Positions 38,314-47,748 of a stretch of DNA of 64,000 bases are shown piece by piece. Where the stretch lies: positions 124,001 through 188,000 of the forward strand of contig NZ_RBXJ01000001.1 in assembly GCF_003635115.1 (NCBI RefSeq), read 5' to 3'. A model generated the notes under the pieces. The model was not told the origin of the DNA and ran no database searches. It saw only the letters and a program-made list of their open reading frames with translations. Numbering within the stretch: position 1 is the stretch's first letter; every line of letters starts with the position of its first letter. Position numbers and translations under genes: made by a program. Origin of the DNA: Microbacterium sp. AG1240 (GTDB lineage: Bacteria > Actinomycetota > Actinomycetes > Actinomycetales > Microbacteriaceae).

Positions 38314-40668
38314 TTACGGGGTCGCGTACTGGGCGACCATCGAGGGGATCGTCCATCGTGACGGGGACAGTTCGTGCTCCCAGCGGTCCAGAGCTTCCGC
38401 GTCGGAGATCGCGAACAGCTCGTTGGCCGGGGTGGTGTCGTTCCAGGTCGTGTCGATGACCCACCACTGCCCGTCCCAGTACGTCTTGTTCCACGCGTGG
38501 CCGACCGTTCCGACCATCCCCAGCACGTAGACGGTGTCGAGGCCGGCTTCGTCCGAGAGCACCTTGAACGTCTCGGCGTACCCGCCGCACACCGCGGTGC
38601 CCGCGAGGAGTACGCCGTCCGGGCGCCATGCGTGCGCGTACTCGGGATCGCGCGCCAGGGACGGGTTGGGAGCGACGTTCTCGAACGCCGCGTAATCGTA
38701 GACGGCGTTCCCGGTCATCCAGTCGTTCAGGGCGAGGGCGATGTCGCGCTCGCTCATCCCCTCGCGGACCACCTCGGCCACCACGGCCCTCGCCTTCTCG
38801 CGCGTGCGTTCCTGCAGGTCGCGCATCGCATCGGGCTCGAGGTCGTAACTCACCTCGAGCACGGTGCGGCCGTCGACCGACGCGAAGGAGTACTGCCCGA
38901 CGTAGGCGTACGGCGTCTGCGAGATCACGGCCTCCACGAGCTCGCGGTCCGAGAACGGGTTGGCGACCGCGTCCATGTCGATGCGCCGGTTCCCCGCGAT
39001 GAGGTTCGCTGCCACGTACTCGCCGATCTCGCCGAACTCGTCCGGAACCGGGAAGTCGACGACCGGACGCTCGCGCGAGATCGGGATGTCGGCGGGGAGG
39101 GGTTCGGCGACCTCCAGGAACGACGCGTTCACGAGACCCGCCTTCTCGGGCGTCGCGGAGTCCAGACGGGAGCGCACCCCCTCGACGAATGCGTCCCACG
39201 AGCCGTCGATGCCGTCCCAGCCGAGTCGCACGGTGGCCGCCGTGCCGGCCGCGCGGGCGTAGATCCACCCGGTCGTCCCCGACTCGTTCCGCTCGGCTCG
39301 GTCGAACTGGAGCGGGACCTGGGCCTGCGTGCCGCCCACCGTCACCGCCCGCGCGCGAGTGGGGAACGACTCGGGGGCGCCGCTGTACCACGTCGTCGTG
39401 CCGACGGGCCGCTCGATCGCCACCTCGCCGGGGAGGGAGTCGTTCAGAGCCGTGGCGTCGAACCGCTGCATGAACGAGGGGGTTCCGTCGGCGGCGAGGG
39501 CGACCACCCCGTAGCCGGTTGCGAGACCCTCGCTCGCGGCCTGGTACACGGGGGCCAGTGCGCAGTTCTGCACGGTGTCGGCGGCGCCGACGAAGTAGCA
39601 GTCCTCCGGCACCGCTCCGCGGCTGGACCAGGTCGTGGCCGACGCGTCGACCGTGCCGAGCACCGTGTAGGTGTTCCCGCCGCGGTCGCTCTGCCGCGTG
39701 AAGACGATCGAGTACGACTCCGCGCCGGGGACCGCCGTCCAGGTCAGGTCGAGGTAGCCGTCCGCCGTGGGGGCGTACTGCACCTCGGGTGTCGCGGGGG
39801 CGGTGTCGTGCTTGCGGATCTGCGCGCGTGTCACGATCGGTTTGTCGTAGGCGTTCCCGTCGCGGTCGATGTACTGGACGAGGTAGAGGGCGTCCAGCGG
39901 GGCCCAGGAACCGGTCGCCCCTCCGAAGAGCGTGGCGCTGTCGTCGATGTTGCCGGGCTCCTTGGGGACGAGTGTGACCGAGTTGTCGACGAAGTCGGAG
40001 TCGGCGCGGTAGTCGGCGAGCAACGTCAGGCCCGAGTCGAAGAAGGCGGCCACCATGCCGTTGTTGATGACGTTGTTCTCGTACGCCTCCTCCGCGAAGG
40101 CGTCGTCGTCGACGCGGAACTCGTAACGCAGGGATTGGTCGGCGTCGATCTCGGTGGGGGCGGTGTACCTGTAGGCGGCGTCCTCGTGGACGATCTCGGT
40201 GGGGAGTCCTCCCGCTGCGGCGACGGATCCGACGAGTGGGGACACGCTGACGAGCCCGAGGGGCACGGCGGCGACGGCGAGCAGTCCGCCGATCGTGAGC
40301 ATCGCGACGGCGCCGCGACCGTGGGCGCGAGAAGGAGCATCCGCGGTCACCCCCACCGCCCGCGCGGTGGGGGCGCCGGCGCTGTCCACGCCGTGGACGA
40401 ACCACTGGCGGGATGCGGAATCCCACGCCTGCACCTGCACCCACGCGCCGTCGACGTACTGGTGGCCGTCGCGGTAGTGGGGGTTCGCCGGGTCGTACTG
40501 CGGGTGCTCCGGGCTCGGGAGCACCTCCGGGTCTGCCGCAGTCGTCGAGGCATCCGGGTCGCGGCGGGCGCGCAGGCGCCGAAACCCGAGAACCAGCAGT
40601 AGGACGGCGACGATGAAGACGAGGAGGGCCAGAACGGCCCCGCCCCACGAAAGAACGAGCGCGAACAC
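38314..40668 (-). CDS. Transglutaminase-like domain membrane protein
   Basis: 784 residues from the GTG at 40668 (GGGGG upstream); a GTG at 40713 would add 15 basic residues and lies 16 bases after a TATCCT -10. The first span is LALLVFIVAVLLLVLGF, then a short acidic loop with WVQVQAWDSASRQWFVHGVD, a second span (AMLTIGGLLAVAAVPLGLVS), and a large outside region with fibronectin-like strands. Near the C-terminus is a transglutaminase core: Cys694 in GTAVCGGYAETFK, His in GTVGHAWNKTYW, Asp in WVIDTTWND. It may act as an extracytoplasmic peptidase or crosslinking enzyme; substrate unknown. Confidence 0.8.
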   Translation of the reverse strand: MFALVLSWGGAVLALLVFIVAVLLLVLGFRRLRARRDPDASTTAADPEVLPSPEHPQYDPANPHYRDGHQYVDGAWVQVQAWDSASRQWFVHGVDSAGAPTARAVGVTADAPSRAHGRGAVAMLTIGGLLAVAAVPLGLVSVSPLVGSVAAAGGLPTEIVHEDAAYRYTAPTEIDADQSLRYEFRVDDDAFAEEAYENNVINNGMVAAFFDSGLTLLADYRADSDFVDNSVTLVPKEPGNIDDSATLFGGATGSWAPLDALYLVQYIDRDGNAYDKPIVTRAQIRKHDTAPATPEVQYAPTADGYLDLTWTAVPGAESYSIVFTRQSDRGGNTYTVLGTVDASATTWSSRGAVPEDCYFVGAADTVQNCALAPVYQAASEGLATGYGVVALAADGTPSFMQRFDATALNDSLPGEVAIERPVGTTTWYSGAPESFPTRARAVTVGGTQAQVPLQFDRAERNESGTTGWIYARAAGTAATVRLGWDGIDGSWDAFVEGVRSRLDSATPEKAGLVNASFLEVAEPLPADIPISRERPVVDFPVPDEFGEIGEYVAANLIAGNRRIDMDAVANPFSDRELVEAVISQTPYAYVGQYSFASVDGRTVLEVSYDLEPDAMRDLQERTREKARAVVAEVVREGMSERDIALALNDWMTGNAVYDYAAFENVAPNPSLARDPEYAHAWRPDGVLLAGTAVCGGYAETFKVLSDEAGLDTVYVLGMVGTVGHAWNKTYWDGQWWVIDTTWNDTTPANELFAISDAEALDRWEHELSPSRWTIPSMVAQYATP

Positions 40669-40802
40669 GCGACCCCCAAGAAGAATCCTCGAGCGGCGTC
40701 GGGCACCCGACACCTGATAACCGAGACCCAGGATAGAGACGACCGCGTCCCCGTGACGAAACGTCCGCCCCGCGCATCTGGGACCGAACCCTCCCTGACG
40801 GC

Positions 40803-40808
40803 TACGGT
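40803..40808 (+). promoter_or_regulatory. -10 element TACGGT, leaderless membrane-protein gene
   Basis: TACGGT, six bases, GTG at 40815. Confidence 0.6.
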
Positions 40809-40814
40809 GAGACC

Positions 40815-42197
40815 GTGCGCCAGGTCGTGGTCCTCACCGGGAGGCTCCTCCTCGCCCACTGGCCGGCGCTGGTCGCCTGGTTCCTGGCCGGCACGCTCGG
40901 GCGCTACATCGGGCTCGAGGTCGCCGGCTTCGTCGGCGGATACAGCGCCCTGGGCGGATTGCTGCTGCTGCCGGTGGCCATCCTCGCCAAGCTCGTCAGC
41001 GTCGTCGCGATGTTCCTCGTGCTCAGGGACGGGCTGCCCCGGCTGGGCGCGATAGCCCCGGCACCCGTCGAGCGCGCGGCGCGGCTGAGATCGTTCCGCG
41101 ATGCGCTGCTGGCGTCGATCCTGCCGTTCTTCGCGGTGTACGCGGTGCTCGGGTTCCTCCGCGACGACGTCGCGACCTATCTGCAATCGGCGCTCGCCGT
41201 GAAGAGCTCACGAGAGATGGTCGGCCTCGCCGAATCGTTGCTCGGCACCGGGGCGGCGGTCGAGGTCGACACCTCCGGCACGGTCGACCAGCTCACGTGG
41301 GAACCGTGGACGATCGCGGTCGTCGTGACCGCCTTCGCGGCCCGCTGGGCATGGAAGCGCTGGCAGCACAGGCTGCCGCGGTGGACCTCGGTCGCGGCGG
41401 CGTACCTCGAGGCCCTGTGGGTGTTCCTCGCCGTCTACTTCGTGGGCGAGGCTCTGGCGCAGTTCTCGGGCTGGGTCGATTCGCGCCAGGCCATCGCCTG
41501 GCTCGGCGATCTGCGCGGGTGGCTCGGTGATCTCTTCGCGCCGCTCGGCTGGGCCTGGGACGGCGTCGAGTGGCTGATCGGACAGGCGGGGGCCGTGCTG
41601 CTCGTACCGCTCGCCTGGCTCACGATCGCGGGCGTGATCTACGGCCAGGCCGTCTCTCCGCAGGGCATCGCCTGGCGGGGACGACTGATCGAGCGGGCGC
41701 GCACGCGGTACGTCACGGTGCCTCAGCGCCTGCGCCGGCGTCTCACCGACATCGGGGCGGGGGTCGGCGACCGCTTCCGCCCGCTCTGGCGCGCGGTCGT
41801 GGTGATGTGGCGCAGCGGTCCGATCCTCATCGGCGGCTACGTGCTCGCCTACGCGGTGCTCATCCTCGGTGAGCGCTGGCTGCGGTTCGGGATCACCAGA
41901 GCGGTCGGCCCCCAGGACTTCGACGCCTTCTGGGTGATCGCCGCGTCGACCGTGTTCACGGTCGTCGTTCTCATCGTGGAGACGGTGCGCGCGGCTCTGG
42001 TCGCCTCCGCCTACGATGCCACGATCGGCGCCCTCATCGGTGCGCCCGTCGTCGCGTCAGGGCGAGACGACGAATCGGAGGAAGCCCAGGAGCTCGTCCG
42101 CCAGCACGACGTCGACGCCGAACGGACCGACGGCATCGTCGGGTACGAGGAACGGGACGGCGATGGTGAACGGCCCGACCGCCTCGGAATCGCATAG
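40815..42197 (+). CDS. Polytopic membrane protein of unknown function
   Basis: 460 residues with about eight hydrophobic segments, for example WPALVAWFLAGTLGRYIGLE, LLLLPVAILAKLVSVVAMFL, LLASILPFFAVYAVLGFL, AVLLVPLAWLTIAGVIYGQA and FWVIAASTVFTVVVLIVETV. I do not recognise the family. The last about 47 residues are strongly acidic and are read from 42057-42197, which is also the antisense of the end of the next, convergent gene; the native end may have been nearer 42060. GTG start is leaderless. Confidence 0.7.
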   Translation: MRQVVVLTGRLLLAHWPALVAWFLAGTLGRYIGLEVAGFVGGYSALGGLLLLPVAILAKLVSVVAMFLVLRDGLPRLGAIAPAPVERAARLRSFRDALLASILPFFAVYAVLGFLRDDVATYLQSALAVKSSREMVGLAESLLGTGAAVEVDTSGTVDQLTWEPWTIAVVVTAFAARWAWKRWQHRLPRWTSVAAAYLEALWVFLAVYFVGEALAQFSGWVDSRQAIAWLGDLRGWLGDLFAPLGWAWDGVEWLIGQAGAVLLVPLAWLTIAGVIYGQAVSPQGIAWRGRLIERARTRYVTVPQRLRRRLTDIGAGVGDRFRPLWRAVVVMWRSGPILIGGYVLAYAVLILGERWLRFGITRAVGPQDFDAFWVIAASTVFTVVVLIVETVRAALVASAYDATIGALIGAPVVASGRDDESEEAQELVRQHDVDAERTDGIVGYEERDGDGERPDRLGIA

Positions 42198-42578
42198 CGT
42201 CGGCCGTTCGTAGTCCCAGTCGACGTACGAGACGGCGTCGTCCCACTGCCTCCGGGGGCCCTGGAGTTCCCGGAGCGTCGGCGTCGAGCACGCCACCGGT
42301 GCGGAGTCGGGGTCGACGGGGACCTCCACGACGTACGCCGTCGTCCCCTCCGGGAGGTCGACGTCGGGATCGCCCGGTCGCACGCGAACGGTCGCCGGCC
42401 CCCAGGTCGCGCCGGCGTGCGAGATCTCCTCTCCCGGGTCGACGGTCGTGGGGAAGACGGGCGCCGCCTGATAGGTGCCCCACCACTCGTTCCCGATGAT
42501 CACGAGACCCGTCGCGGGGGCCAGCACGGCGACGACGGCGAGGGCGAGCGCGTTGCGGCGCCACCATCGGCGGGTCAT
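42057..42578 (-). CDS. Membrane-anchored protein of unknown function (operon gene 3)
   Basis: 173 residues with one N-terminal membrane anchor (NALALAVVAVLAPATGLVII) and an outside beta-rich domain (AGATWGPATVRVRPGDPDVD; YVDWDYERPTLCDSE). Two cysteines could form a disulfide. ATG at 42578 overlaps the stop of the preceding gene (ATGA). No family recognised. Its 3' end lies antisense to the last 141 nt of the convergent membrane-protein gene. Confidence 0.7.
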   Translation of the reverse strand: MTRRWWRRNALALAVVAVLAPATGLVIIGNEWWGTYQAAPVFPTTVDPGEEISHAGATWGPATVRVRPGDPDVDLPEGTTAYVVEVPVDPDSAPVACSTPTLRELQGPRRQWDDAVSYVDWDYERPTLCDSEAVGPFTIAVPFLVPDDAVGPFGVDVVLADELLGFLRFVVSP

Positions 42579-43135
42579 CGCTCGGCCCACCCGTCGCGCA
42601 GCAGCTCGACCTCCGGCTCCTCATCGAGCGACGCGAGGTCTATCGGCACCTCGACGACCTGTGCCAGACGGGTGTCGCTATCGCCGGAGATCCGCAGCAT
42701 CCCGGTCTGCCCCACCACGTCGGGGGGCAGTTCGAACGCCAGGCTGCCCACGCGGGCGATGTCCACGACCGGCTGGGTGCCGATCAGCGACGCGGGGCGC
42801 TCGCTCGCCCGGTAGGTCAGCCCGTCGACGATGAACGTCGCGTTGAGGAGCGCGGCAGGGCGCATCAGCGCGTCGCGTTCCTGCCCGCGCCCCGTCATCT
42901 CCAGGTCGACGACGAGCCACGTGCCGTCGGCCCGCCACCCGCGGGCGACGGCCGCCTCCCCGATCCGGGCGTCCGTCACGGCCACGGTGAAGGTGGTCAG
43001 CGCGGCCTCCTCGCCGATCGGTGCGGTGACGACGAAGGGCGACGTCGCGATGTCTTCATCGGGGGTGAGCTGCACGATCCCCCAGGCGACGACGACGAGC
43101 GCGAGCCCGACCGTCCAGACGAGCCAGGGCCTCAT
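42575..43135 (-). CDS. Membrane-anchored protein of unknown function (operon gene 2)
   Basis: 186 residues: one N-terminal span (WLVWTVGLALVVVAWGIVQL), then an extracytoplasmic domain with TFTVAVTDARIGEAAVARGW and WLVVDLEMTGRGQERDAL, reminiscent of Ig-like DUF4352/TelA-type domains. ATGA overlap with both neighbours. Unknown function; the shared layout with its two operon partners suggests one complex. Confidence 0.7.
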   Translation of the reverse strand: MRPWLVWTVGLALVVVAWGIVQLTPDEDIATSPFVVTAPIGEEAALTTFTVAVTDARIGEAAVARGWRADGTWLVVDLEMTGRGQERDALMRPAALLNATFIVDGLTYRASERPASLIGTQPVVDIARVGSLAFELPPDVVGQTGMLRISGDSDTRLAQVVEVPIDLASLDEEPEVELLRDGWAER

Positions 43136-43833
43136 CGTTCGCCCGCCGTCTCGTCGGTCACGCCCGACCCGACGTCGCGCACCTCGACCGTGAGGTGCGC
43201 CGCGGTGATCGGGGAGTCCCAGTACTCGCCGTCGATCACGAGGGCCCCCTCCCGCAGCGTCAGATCGCGCAGGTCGAGGGTGATCTCGTCGCCGCCGGCG
43301 AGAGCGTCGTCGGCGACGGCCCAGGTCAGAACGAGCTCGGCCGGGACCCGCGGCTGGAGCCAGGGAGAGCCGACCGCGTCGTCCAGGCGCGCGACGGATG
43401 CGGCGGCGCCGTCCTCCCCGATCGACCGGGCCCGCACGGCCGCCTGCACGCCCGAGGTGCCCGTGGAAGGCAGGGCCCGCGTCCAGACGTTCTCGGCCGT
43501 CAGGATCACGGCGAGCACGCGCTCGCCGGGTTCGACGGTGATCCCCGCCTCCGCCAGGTCGTCGATGAGCACCGCGCGTTCGATCGTGATGGCGAACTGG
43601 TCGTTCTCGTGGGCGTCTCCCGCGCGCAACTGCGCGACGGGAGGGGCCGCGACGGCCGACAGGCCGCCGAAGGCGGCGGTGACGCCGAGGAATGCCGCGG
43701 TGAGGATGCCGGCGAACCACCCCGTGGGAACCCGGTCCGTCACAGCGTGGATCCATCGGTAGCGACGGCGGCCCGCAGCATCCGGCTCGATCGCGCCCTC
43801 AGGCGGTGTCGTTGCGGATGACGGCTCGGTCAC
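43132..43833 (-). CDS. Membrane-anchored protein of unknown function (operon gene 1)
   Basis: 233 residues from the GTG at 43833. A cytosolic Pro/Ala-rich N-terminus of about 38 residues precedes one span (TGWFAGILTAAFLGVTAAFG) and an outside domain (AITIERAVLIDDLAEAGITV; VLAVILTAENVWTRALP), again Ig-like. First gene of a three-gene ATGA-linked operon. The start is leaderless (TATGCT, six bases, GTG) and divergent from the leaderless putA. Confidence 0.72.
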   Translation of the reverse strand: MTEPSSATTPPEGAIEPDAAGRRRYRWIHAVTDRVPTGWFAGILTAAFLGVTAAFGGLSAVAAPPVAQLRAGDAHENDQFAITIERAVLIDDLAEAGITVEPGERVLAVILTAENVWTRALPSTGTSGVQAAVRARSIGEDGAAASVARLDDAVGSPWLQPRVPAELVLTWAVADDALAGGDEITLDLRDLTLREGALVIDGEYWDSPITAAHLTVEVRDVGSGVTDETAGER

Positions 43834-43839
43834 GAGCAC

Positions 43840-43845
43840 AGCATA
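43840..43845 (-). promoter_or_regulatory. -10 element TATGCT, leaderless operon start
   Basis: On the minus strand TATGCT, six bases, GTG at 43833. Confidence 0.6.
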
Positions 43846-43926
43846 GGGCGGGGTGGCCCGCGCACGGCCGCGCGAACTGTGCGGATCGCCCCGGCGGGCC
43901 GCCGGAACGCGCGTAACCGGCGAGCC

Positions 43927-43932
43927 TAGGCT
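43927..43932 (+). promoter_or_regulatory. -10 element TAGGCT, leaderless putA
   Basis: TAGGCT, six bases, ATG at 43939. An in-frame GTG at 43933 would add two residues but sits too close to the -10 to be transcribed. Confidence 0.65.
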
Positions 43933-43938
43933 GTGCGC

Positions 43939-46900
43939 ATGACTACTCCGACCGAATCCGCGACCGGCAGCGACCTCGCCGATCGGGCGGTCGCCCTTGC
44001 CGGGCGTTGGGTGTCCGCGGCGGCCGAAGAGCCGACGGATGCGGCGGCGGAGCGTCTCGCCGGAGTGCTGCGCGACCCGCAGGGCCTCCCCTTCACGATC
44101 GGCTTCGTGGACGGCGTGATGCGCCCCGAGAGCCTCGCGGCCGCCGCGGCGCAGCTGCACCGGATCGCGCCCCTCGTGCCCGACTTCCTCCCCTGGTACC
44201 TCCGCGGAGCCGTGCACGTCGGGGGAGCGGTCGCGCAGGTGCTGCCGACGCCGGTCGTACCGATCGCGCGCCGGGCCCTCCGCGAGATGGTCGGGCACCT
44301 CGTCGTCGACGCGCGCTCCGACAAGCTCGGACCGGCCATCGCCGCTCTCCGCGAGAACGGCGCGCGGCTCAACCTCAACCTGCTGGGCGAGGCGGTGCTC
44401 GGCGAGGCGGAGGCGGAGCGCCGGCTGAAGGGCATCCACGAACTCGTCCGCCGGCCCGACGTCGACTACGTCTCGGTCAAGGTCTCGGCCATCGCCTCGC
44501 ACATCTCGATGTGGGCGTTCGACGACGTCGTCGACCGGGTCGTCGAGCGGTTTCTCCCGCTGTACCTCGACGCCGCGTCGTCGACCCTCCCCACGTTCCT
44601 CAATCTCGACATGGAGGAGTACCGCGACCTCGATCTGACGATCGCGGTGTTCACCCGCATCCTCGAGGATCCCCGCCTGGCCGATCTCGAGGCCGGGATC
44701 GTGCTGCAGGCCTACCTCCCCGATGCCCTTCCCGCCCTGCGGCAGCTCACGGCGTGGGCGCGGCAGCGGGTGGCCGCCGGTGGTGCGCGCATCAAGGTGC
44801 GCCTCGTGAAGGGCGCGAACCTCGCGATGGAGCGCGTCGACGCGATCATGCACGACTGGTCGCTCGCCACGTACGGCAGCAAGCTCGACACCGACGCCAA
44901 CTACCTGCGCTGCCTCGACGAGGCGCTCACGGCCAAGGCGACCGAGGGGGTGCGCATCGGTGTGGCCGGGCACAACCTCTTCGACGTCGCGCACGCGTGG
45001 GAGCTCGCCGGTGACCGGGGCGTGCGCGACTGCGTGGAGATCGAGATGCTGCTGGGCATGGCTCAGGGCCAGGTCGCCGCCGTCGCTCGCGACGTGGGGC
45101 ACGTGCTCCTCTACGTGCCGGTGGTGCGGCCCGACGAGTTCGACGTCGCCATCAGCTACCTGGTGCGTCGCCTCGAAGAGAACGCCTCGGGCGAGAACTT
45201 CCTGTCGGCCGCCTTCGACCTCGCCGACGACCCCGAGCTGTACGGCCGCGAGCGCGACCGCTTCCTCGCCTCCCTCGAGCGCGCGGCCGACCCGGCGCTC
45301 CCGACCGGTCCGAACCGCGGGCAGGATCGGGGCGCCGCGGCGCAGACCCCCGAGCCGGCGATCCTGCGCGAGCCGCAGGCCGATGACCCGGGGCTCACCC
45401 AGGCGGTGCTCGGCATCGCCCGCGACGCCGCAGCATCCGATGCTCCACCGGAGCACGTGCTGTTCGGCGGGCAGGCCTTCGTCGAGACGGCCGTCTACGC
45501 CCCGCGCGAGGCCGGAGACGCGGTCGGCGCGCTCGGCTTCCGCAACGTCGCCGATACCGACCCGGCGCTTCCCGCGAACCGGGAGTGGGCGCGCGAGGTG
45601 CTCGCCCGCGTCGACGACTCGGCGGCCGGAACCGCGACCATCGCCGCGGCGCGCGTCGATGACGGCGATGCCCTCGACGCGCTCGTGGCGGGAACGAAGG
45701 ATGCTGCGGCCTCCTGGGGCGCGACGTCCGCCGCAGAGCGGGCCGCCGTGCTGCAGCGCGCGGCGCGCGCACTGGCGGAGCGCCGGGGCGCGCTGATCGA
45801 GGTCGCGGCCTCCGAGACCGGCAAGGTCTTCGCCGAGGCGGATGTCGAGGTGAGCGAGGCCGTCGACTTCGCGAACTACTACGCCGCCACGGCGCGAGAA
45901 CTCGACCGCGTCGGCGGCGCCGTCTTCGTGCCCGCCCGGGTGACGGTGGTCGCCCCGCCCTGGAACTTCCCGATCGCGATCCCCGCCGGGGGAGTGCTCG
46001 CCGCGCTGGCGGCGGGCTCGGGCGTGGTGTTCAAGCCGGCGCCGCAGGCCCGCCGCACCGCCGCCGTCGTCGCCGAGGCGCTGTGGGACGCCGGGGTGCC
46101 GCGAGACCTGCTCGCTCTGGTCGATCTCGACGAGGAGGCGCTCGGGCGCCGGCTCATCGAGCACACGTCGGTCGATCAGGTGCTCCTGACGGGGTCGTGG
46201 GAGACCGCGCAGCTGTTCCGTTCGTGGCGCCCGGAGCTCTCCCTGCACGCCGAGACGAGCGGCAAGAACGCGATGATCATCACGGGATCGGCAGACCTCG
46301 ACCTGGCCGCATCCGATCTCGTCCGCAGCGCTTTCGGGCACGGCGGGCAGAAGTGCTCGGCGGCGTCGCTCGCCATCCTCGTCGGATCGGTCGCGCGCTC
46401 GCGGCGCTTCGCCCGGCAGCTCATCGACGCGACGACCTCGCTGCGCGTCGGGCCCGCCGCCGACCCCCTCTCGGAGGTCGGCCCGCTCATCGAGGAGCCG
46501 CGCGGCAAGCTGAAGTGGGCCCTCACCACCCTCGGCGAGGGCGAGCGGTGGTTGGTCGAGCCGCGAGAGCTCGACTTCGACGGTCCGGCTGCGGGCCGCT
46601 ACTGGACGCCGGGCATCCGCACCGGGGTGCAGCCGGGCTCGCGTTTCCACCGCGAGGAGTTCTTCGGACCGGTGCTCGGCATCATGCACGCCAGCTCCCT
46701 CGCCCAGGCCGTCGAGCTGCAGAACGCGGTCGACTACGGGCTGACCGCGGGCCTGCACACCCAGGACCCCGACGAGCTCGCCCTCTGGCTCGACCGCGTC
46801 GAGGCGGGCAACCTCTACGTCAACCGCGGCACGACGGGCGCGATCGTGCAGCGCCAGCCGTTCGGCGGTTGGAAGCGCTCATCGGTCGGCGCCGGCGCGA

Positions 46901-47634
46901 AGGCGGGCGGCCCGAACCACCTCATCGGCCTCGGCACGTGGCGCCCGTCGACGGGAGCGACCGCGTCGTCGACGCTGCACCTGCGCGGACTCGACTCGCG
47001 ACTGACGACGATCATCGAGGCGGCGCAGCCGACGCTCTCCTACGAGGCGTTCGAATGGCTGCGCCGCGGCGCGCTCGCCGACGCCATCGCGTGGGACCGC
47101 GAGTTCGGCCGCGTCAAAGACGTCTCGCAGCTCGGCGTCGAGCGAAACCTCTTCCGCTACCGCCCGGCATCGGTCGCGGTGCGCGCGACCGGCGACGCGG
47201 CGTGGCAGGCGGTGCTGAGAGTCGTGCTCGCCGGTGTGCGGTCGGGGTCGAGCTTCGCGCTGAGCGTGCCGGTCGGGCTCCCCGGCGAGGTGCGCCGCGT
47301 TCTCGGCGACCTCGACGTCCCGGTGTGGGTGGAGAGCGACGACGAGTGGATCGAGCGCATGGCCGGGGCCGGCGACGTCGTCGCGGCCGCGGCCGACGAA
47401 GACCCCCGGCCCCGCCCTTCGCGCGCGCGGCTGGTGGGTTCGCCCGCGTCGGTGGTCGACCTGCGACGCGCGCTGGCCGAGGCGACGTCGGGCGATCCCG
47501 ACCTCGCGGTCTACGCCGACGAGGTCACGACCGCCGGGCGCATCGAGCTGCTGCCGTTCCTGCGCGAACAGGCCATCTCTATCACGGCCCATCGCTTCGG
47601 CAACCCCGACGCCTGGAGCGAGCGCGCGATCTGA
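43939..47634 (+). CDS. putA: Bifunctional proline dehydrogenase / glutamate-semialdehyde dehydrogenase PutA
   Basis: 1231 residues. Proline dehydrogenase barrel at about 60-430 (RLNLNLLGEAVLGEAEAERR, DVDYVSVKVSAI, IKVRLVKGANLAMER) oxidises proline with FAD. The aldehyde dehydrogenase at about 510-990 makes glutamate with NAD: PPWNFPIAIPAGG, general base E772 in HAETSGKN, nucleophile C806 in GGQKCSAAS. A C-terminal region of about 240 residues follows, as in trifunctional-length PutA, but there is no N-terminal ribbon-helix-helix DNA-binding domain. Cytosolic, membrane-associated in the family. Monocistronic. Confidence 0.95.
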   Translation: MTTPTESATGSDLADRAVALAGRWVSAAAEEPTDAAAERLAGVLRDPQGLPFTIGFVDGVMRPESLAAAAAQLHRIAPLVPDFLPWYLRGAVHVGGAVAQVLPTPVVPIARRALREMVGHLVVDARSDKLGPAIAALRENGARLNLNLLGEAVLGEAEAERRLKGIHELVRRPDVDYVSVKVSAIASHISMWAFDDVVDRVVERFLPLYLDAASSTLPTFLNLDMEEYRDLDLTIAVFTRILEDPRLADLEAGIVLQAYLPDALPALRQLTAWARQRVAAGGARIKVRLVKGANLAMERVDAIMHDWSLATYGSKLDTDANYLRCLDEALTAKATEGVRIGVAGHNLFDVAHAWELAGDRGVRDCVEIEMLLGMAQGQVAAVARDVGHVLLYVPVVRPDEFDVAISYLVRRLEENASGENFLSAAFDLADDPELYGRERDRFLASLERAADPALPTGPNRGQDRGAAAQTPEPAILREPQADDPGLTQAVLGIARDAAASDAPPEHVLFGGQAFVETAVYAPREAGDAVGALGFRNVADTDPALPANREWAREVLARVDDSAAGTATIAAARVDDGDALDALVAGTKDAAASWGATSAAERAAVLQRAARALAERRGALIEVAASETGKVFAEADVEVSEAVDFANYYAATARELDRVGGAVFVPARVTVVAPPWNFPIAIPAGGVLAALAAGSGVVFKPAPQARRTAAVVAEALWDAGVPRDLLALVDLDEEALGRRLIEHTSVDQVLLTGSWETAQLFRSWRPELSLHAETSGKNAMIITGSADLDLAASDLVRSAFGHGGQKCSAASLAILVGSVARSRRFARQLIDATTSLRVGPAADPLSEVGPLIEEPRGKLKWALTTLGEGERWLVEPRELDFDGPAAGRYWTPGIRTGVQPGSRFHREEFFGPVLGIMHASSLAQAVELQNAVDYGLTAGLHTQDPDELALWLDRVEAGNLYVNRGTTGAIVQRQPFGGWKRSSVGAGAKAGGPNHLIGLGTWRPSTGATASSTLHLRGLDSRLTTIIEAAQPTLSYEAFEWLRRGALADAIAWDREFGRVKDVSQLGVERNLFRYRPASVAVRATGDAAWQAVLRVVLAGVRSGSSFALSVPVGLPGEVRRVLGDLDVPVWVESDDEWIERMAGAGDVVAAAADEDPRPRPSRARLVGSPASVVDLRRALAEATSGDPDLAVYADEVTTAGRIELLPFLREQAISITAHRFGNPDAWSERAI

Positions 47635-47676
47635 CGCCCGCCCCGCAGCATCCGCCCGACGCAGCATCCGCCCGCC

Positions 47677-47732
47677 GAAAGGCCAGGACACCCGGGCGCG
47701 GCGCTCCGCGTCTCCGGGTGTCTTGGGCTTTC
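47677..47732. terminator. Bidirectional terminator between putA and mtnD
   Basis: Arms 47677-47695 (GAAAGGCCAGGACACCCGG) and 47714-47732 (CCGGGTGTCTTGGGCTTTC) pair along almost their whole length, between convergent stops. Two CAGCATCC copies lie just before it. Confidence 0.75.
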
Positions 47733-47748
47733 GGGCTGCTGCTGTGCG

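Noticed and set aside
37409-40777. A 1122-codon minus-strand frame overlapping the transglutaminase-like gene
   Set aside because: Arg-rich and motif-free; the in-phase alternative carries the Cys-His-Asp triad and membrane spans.
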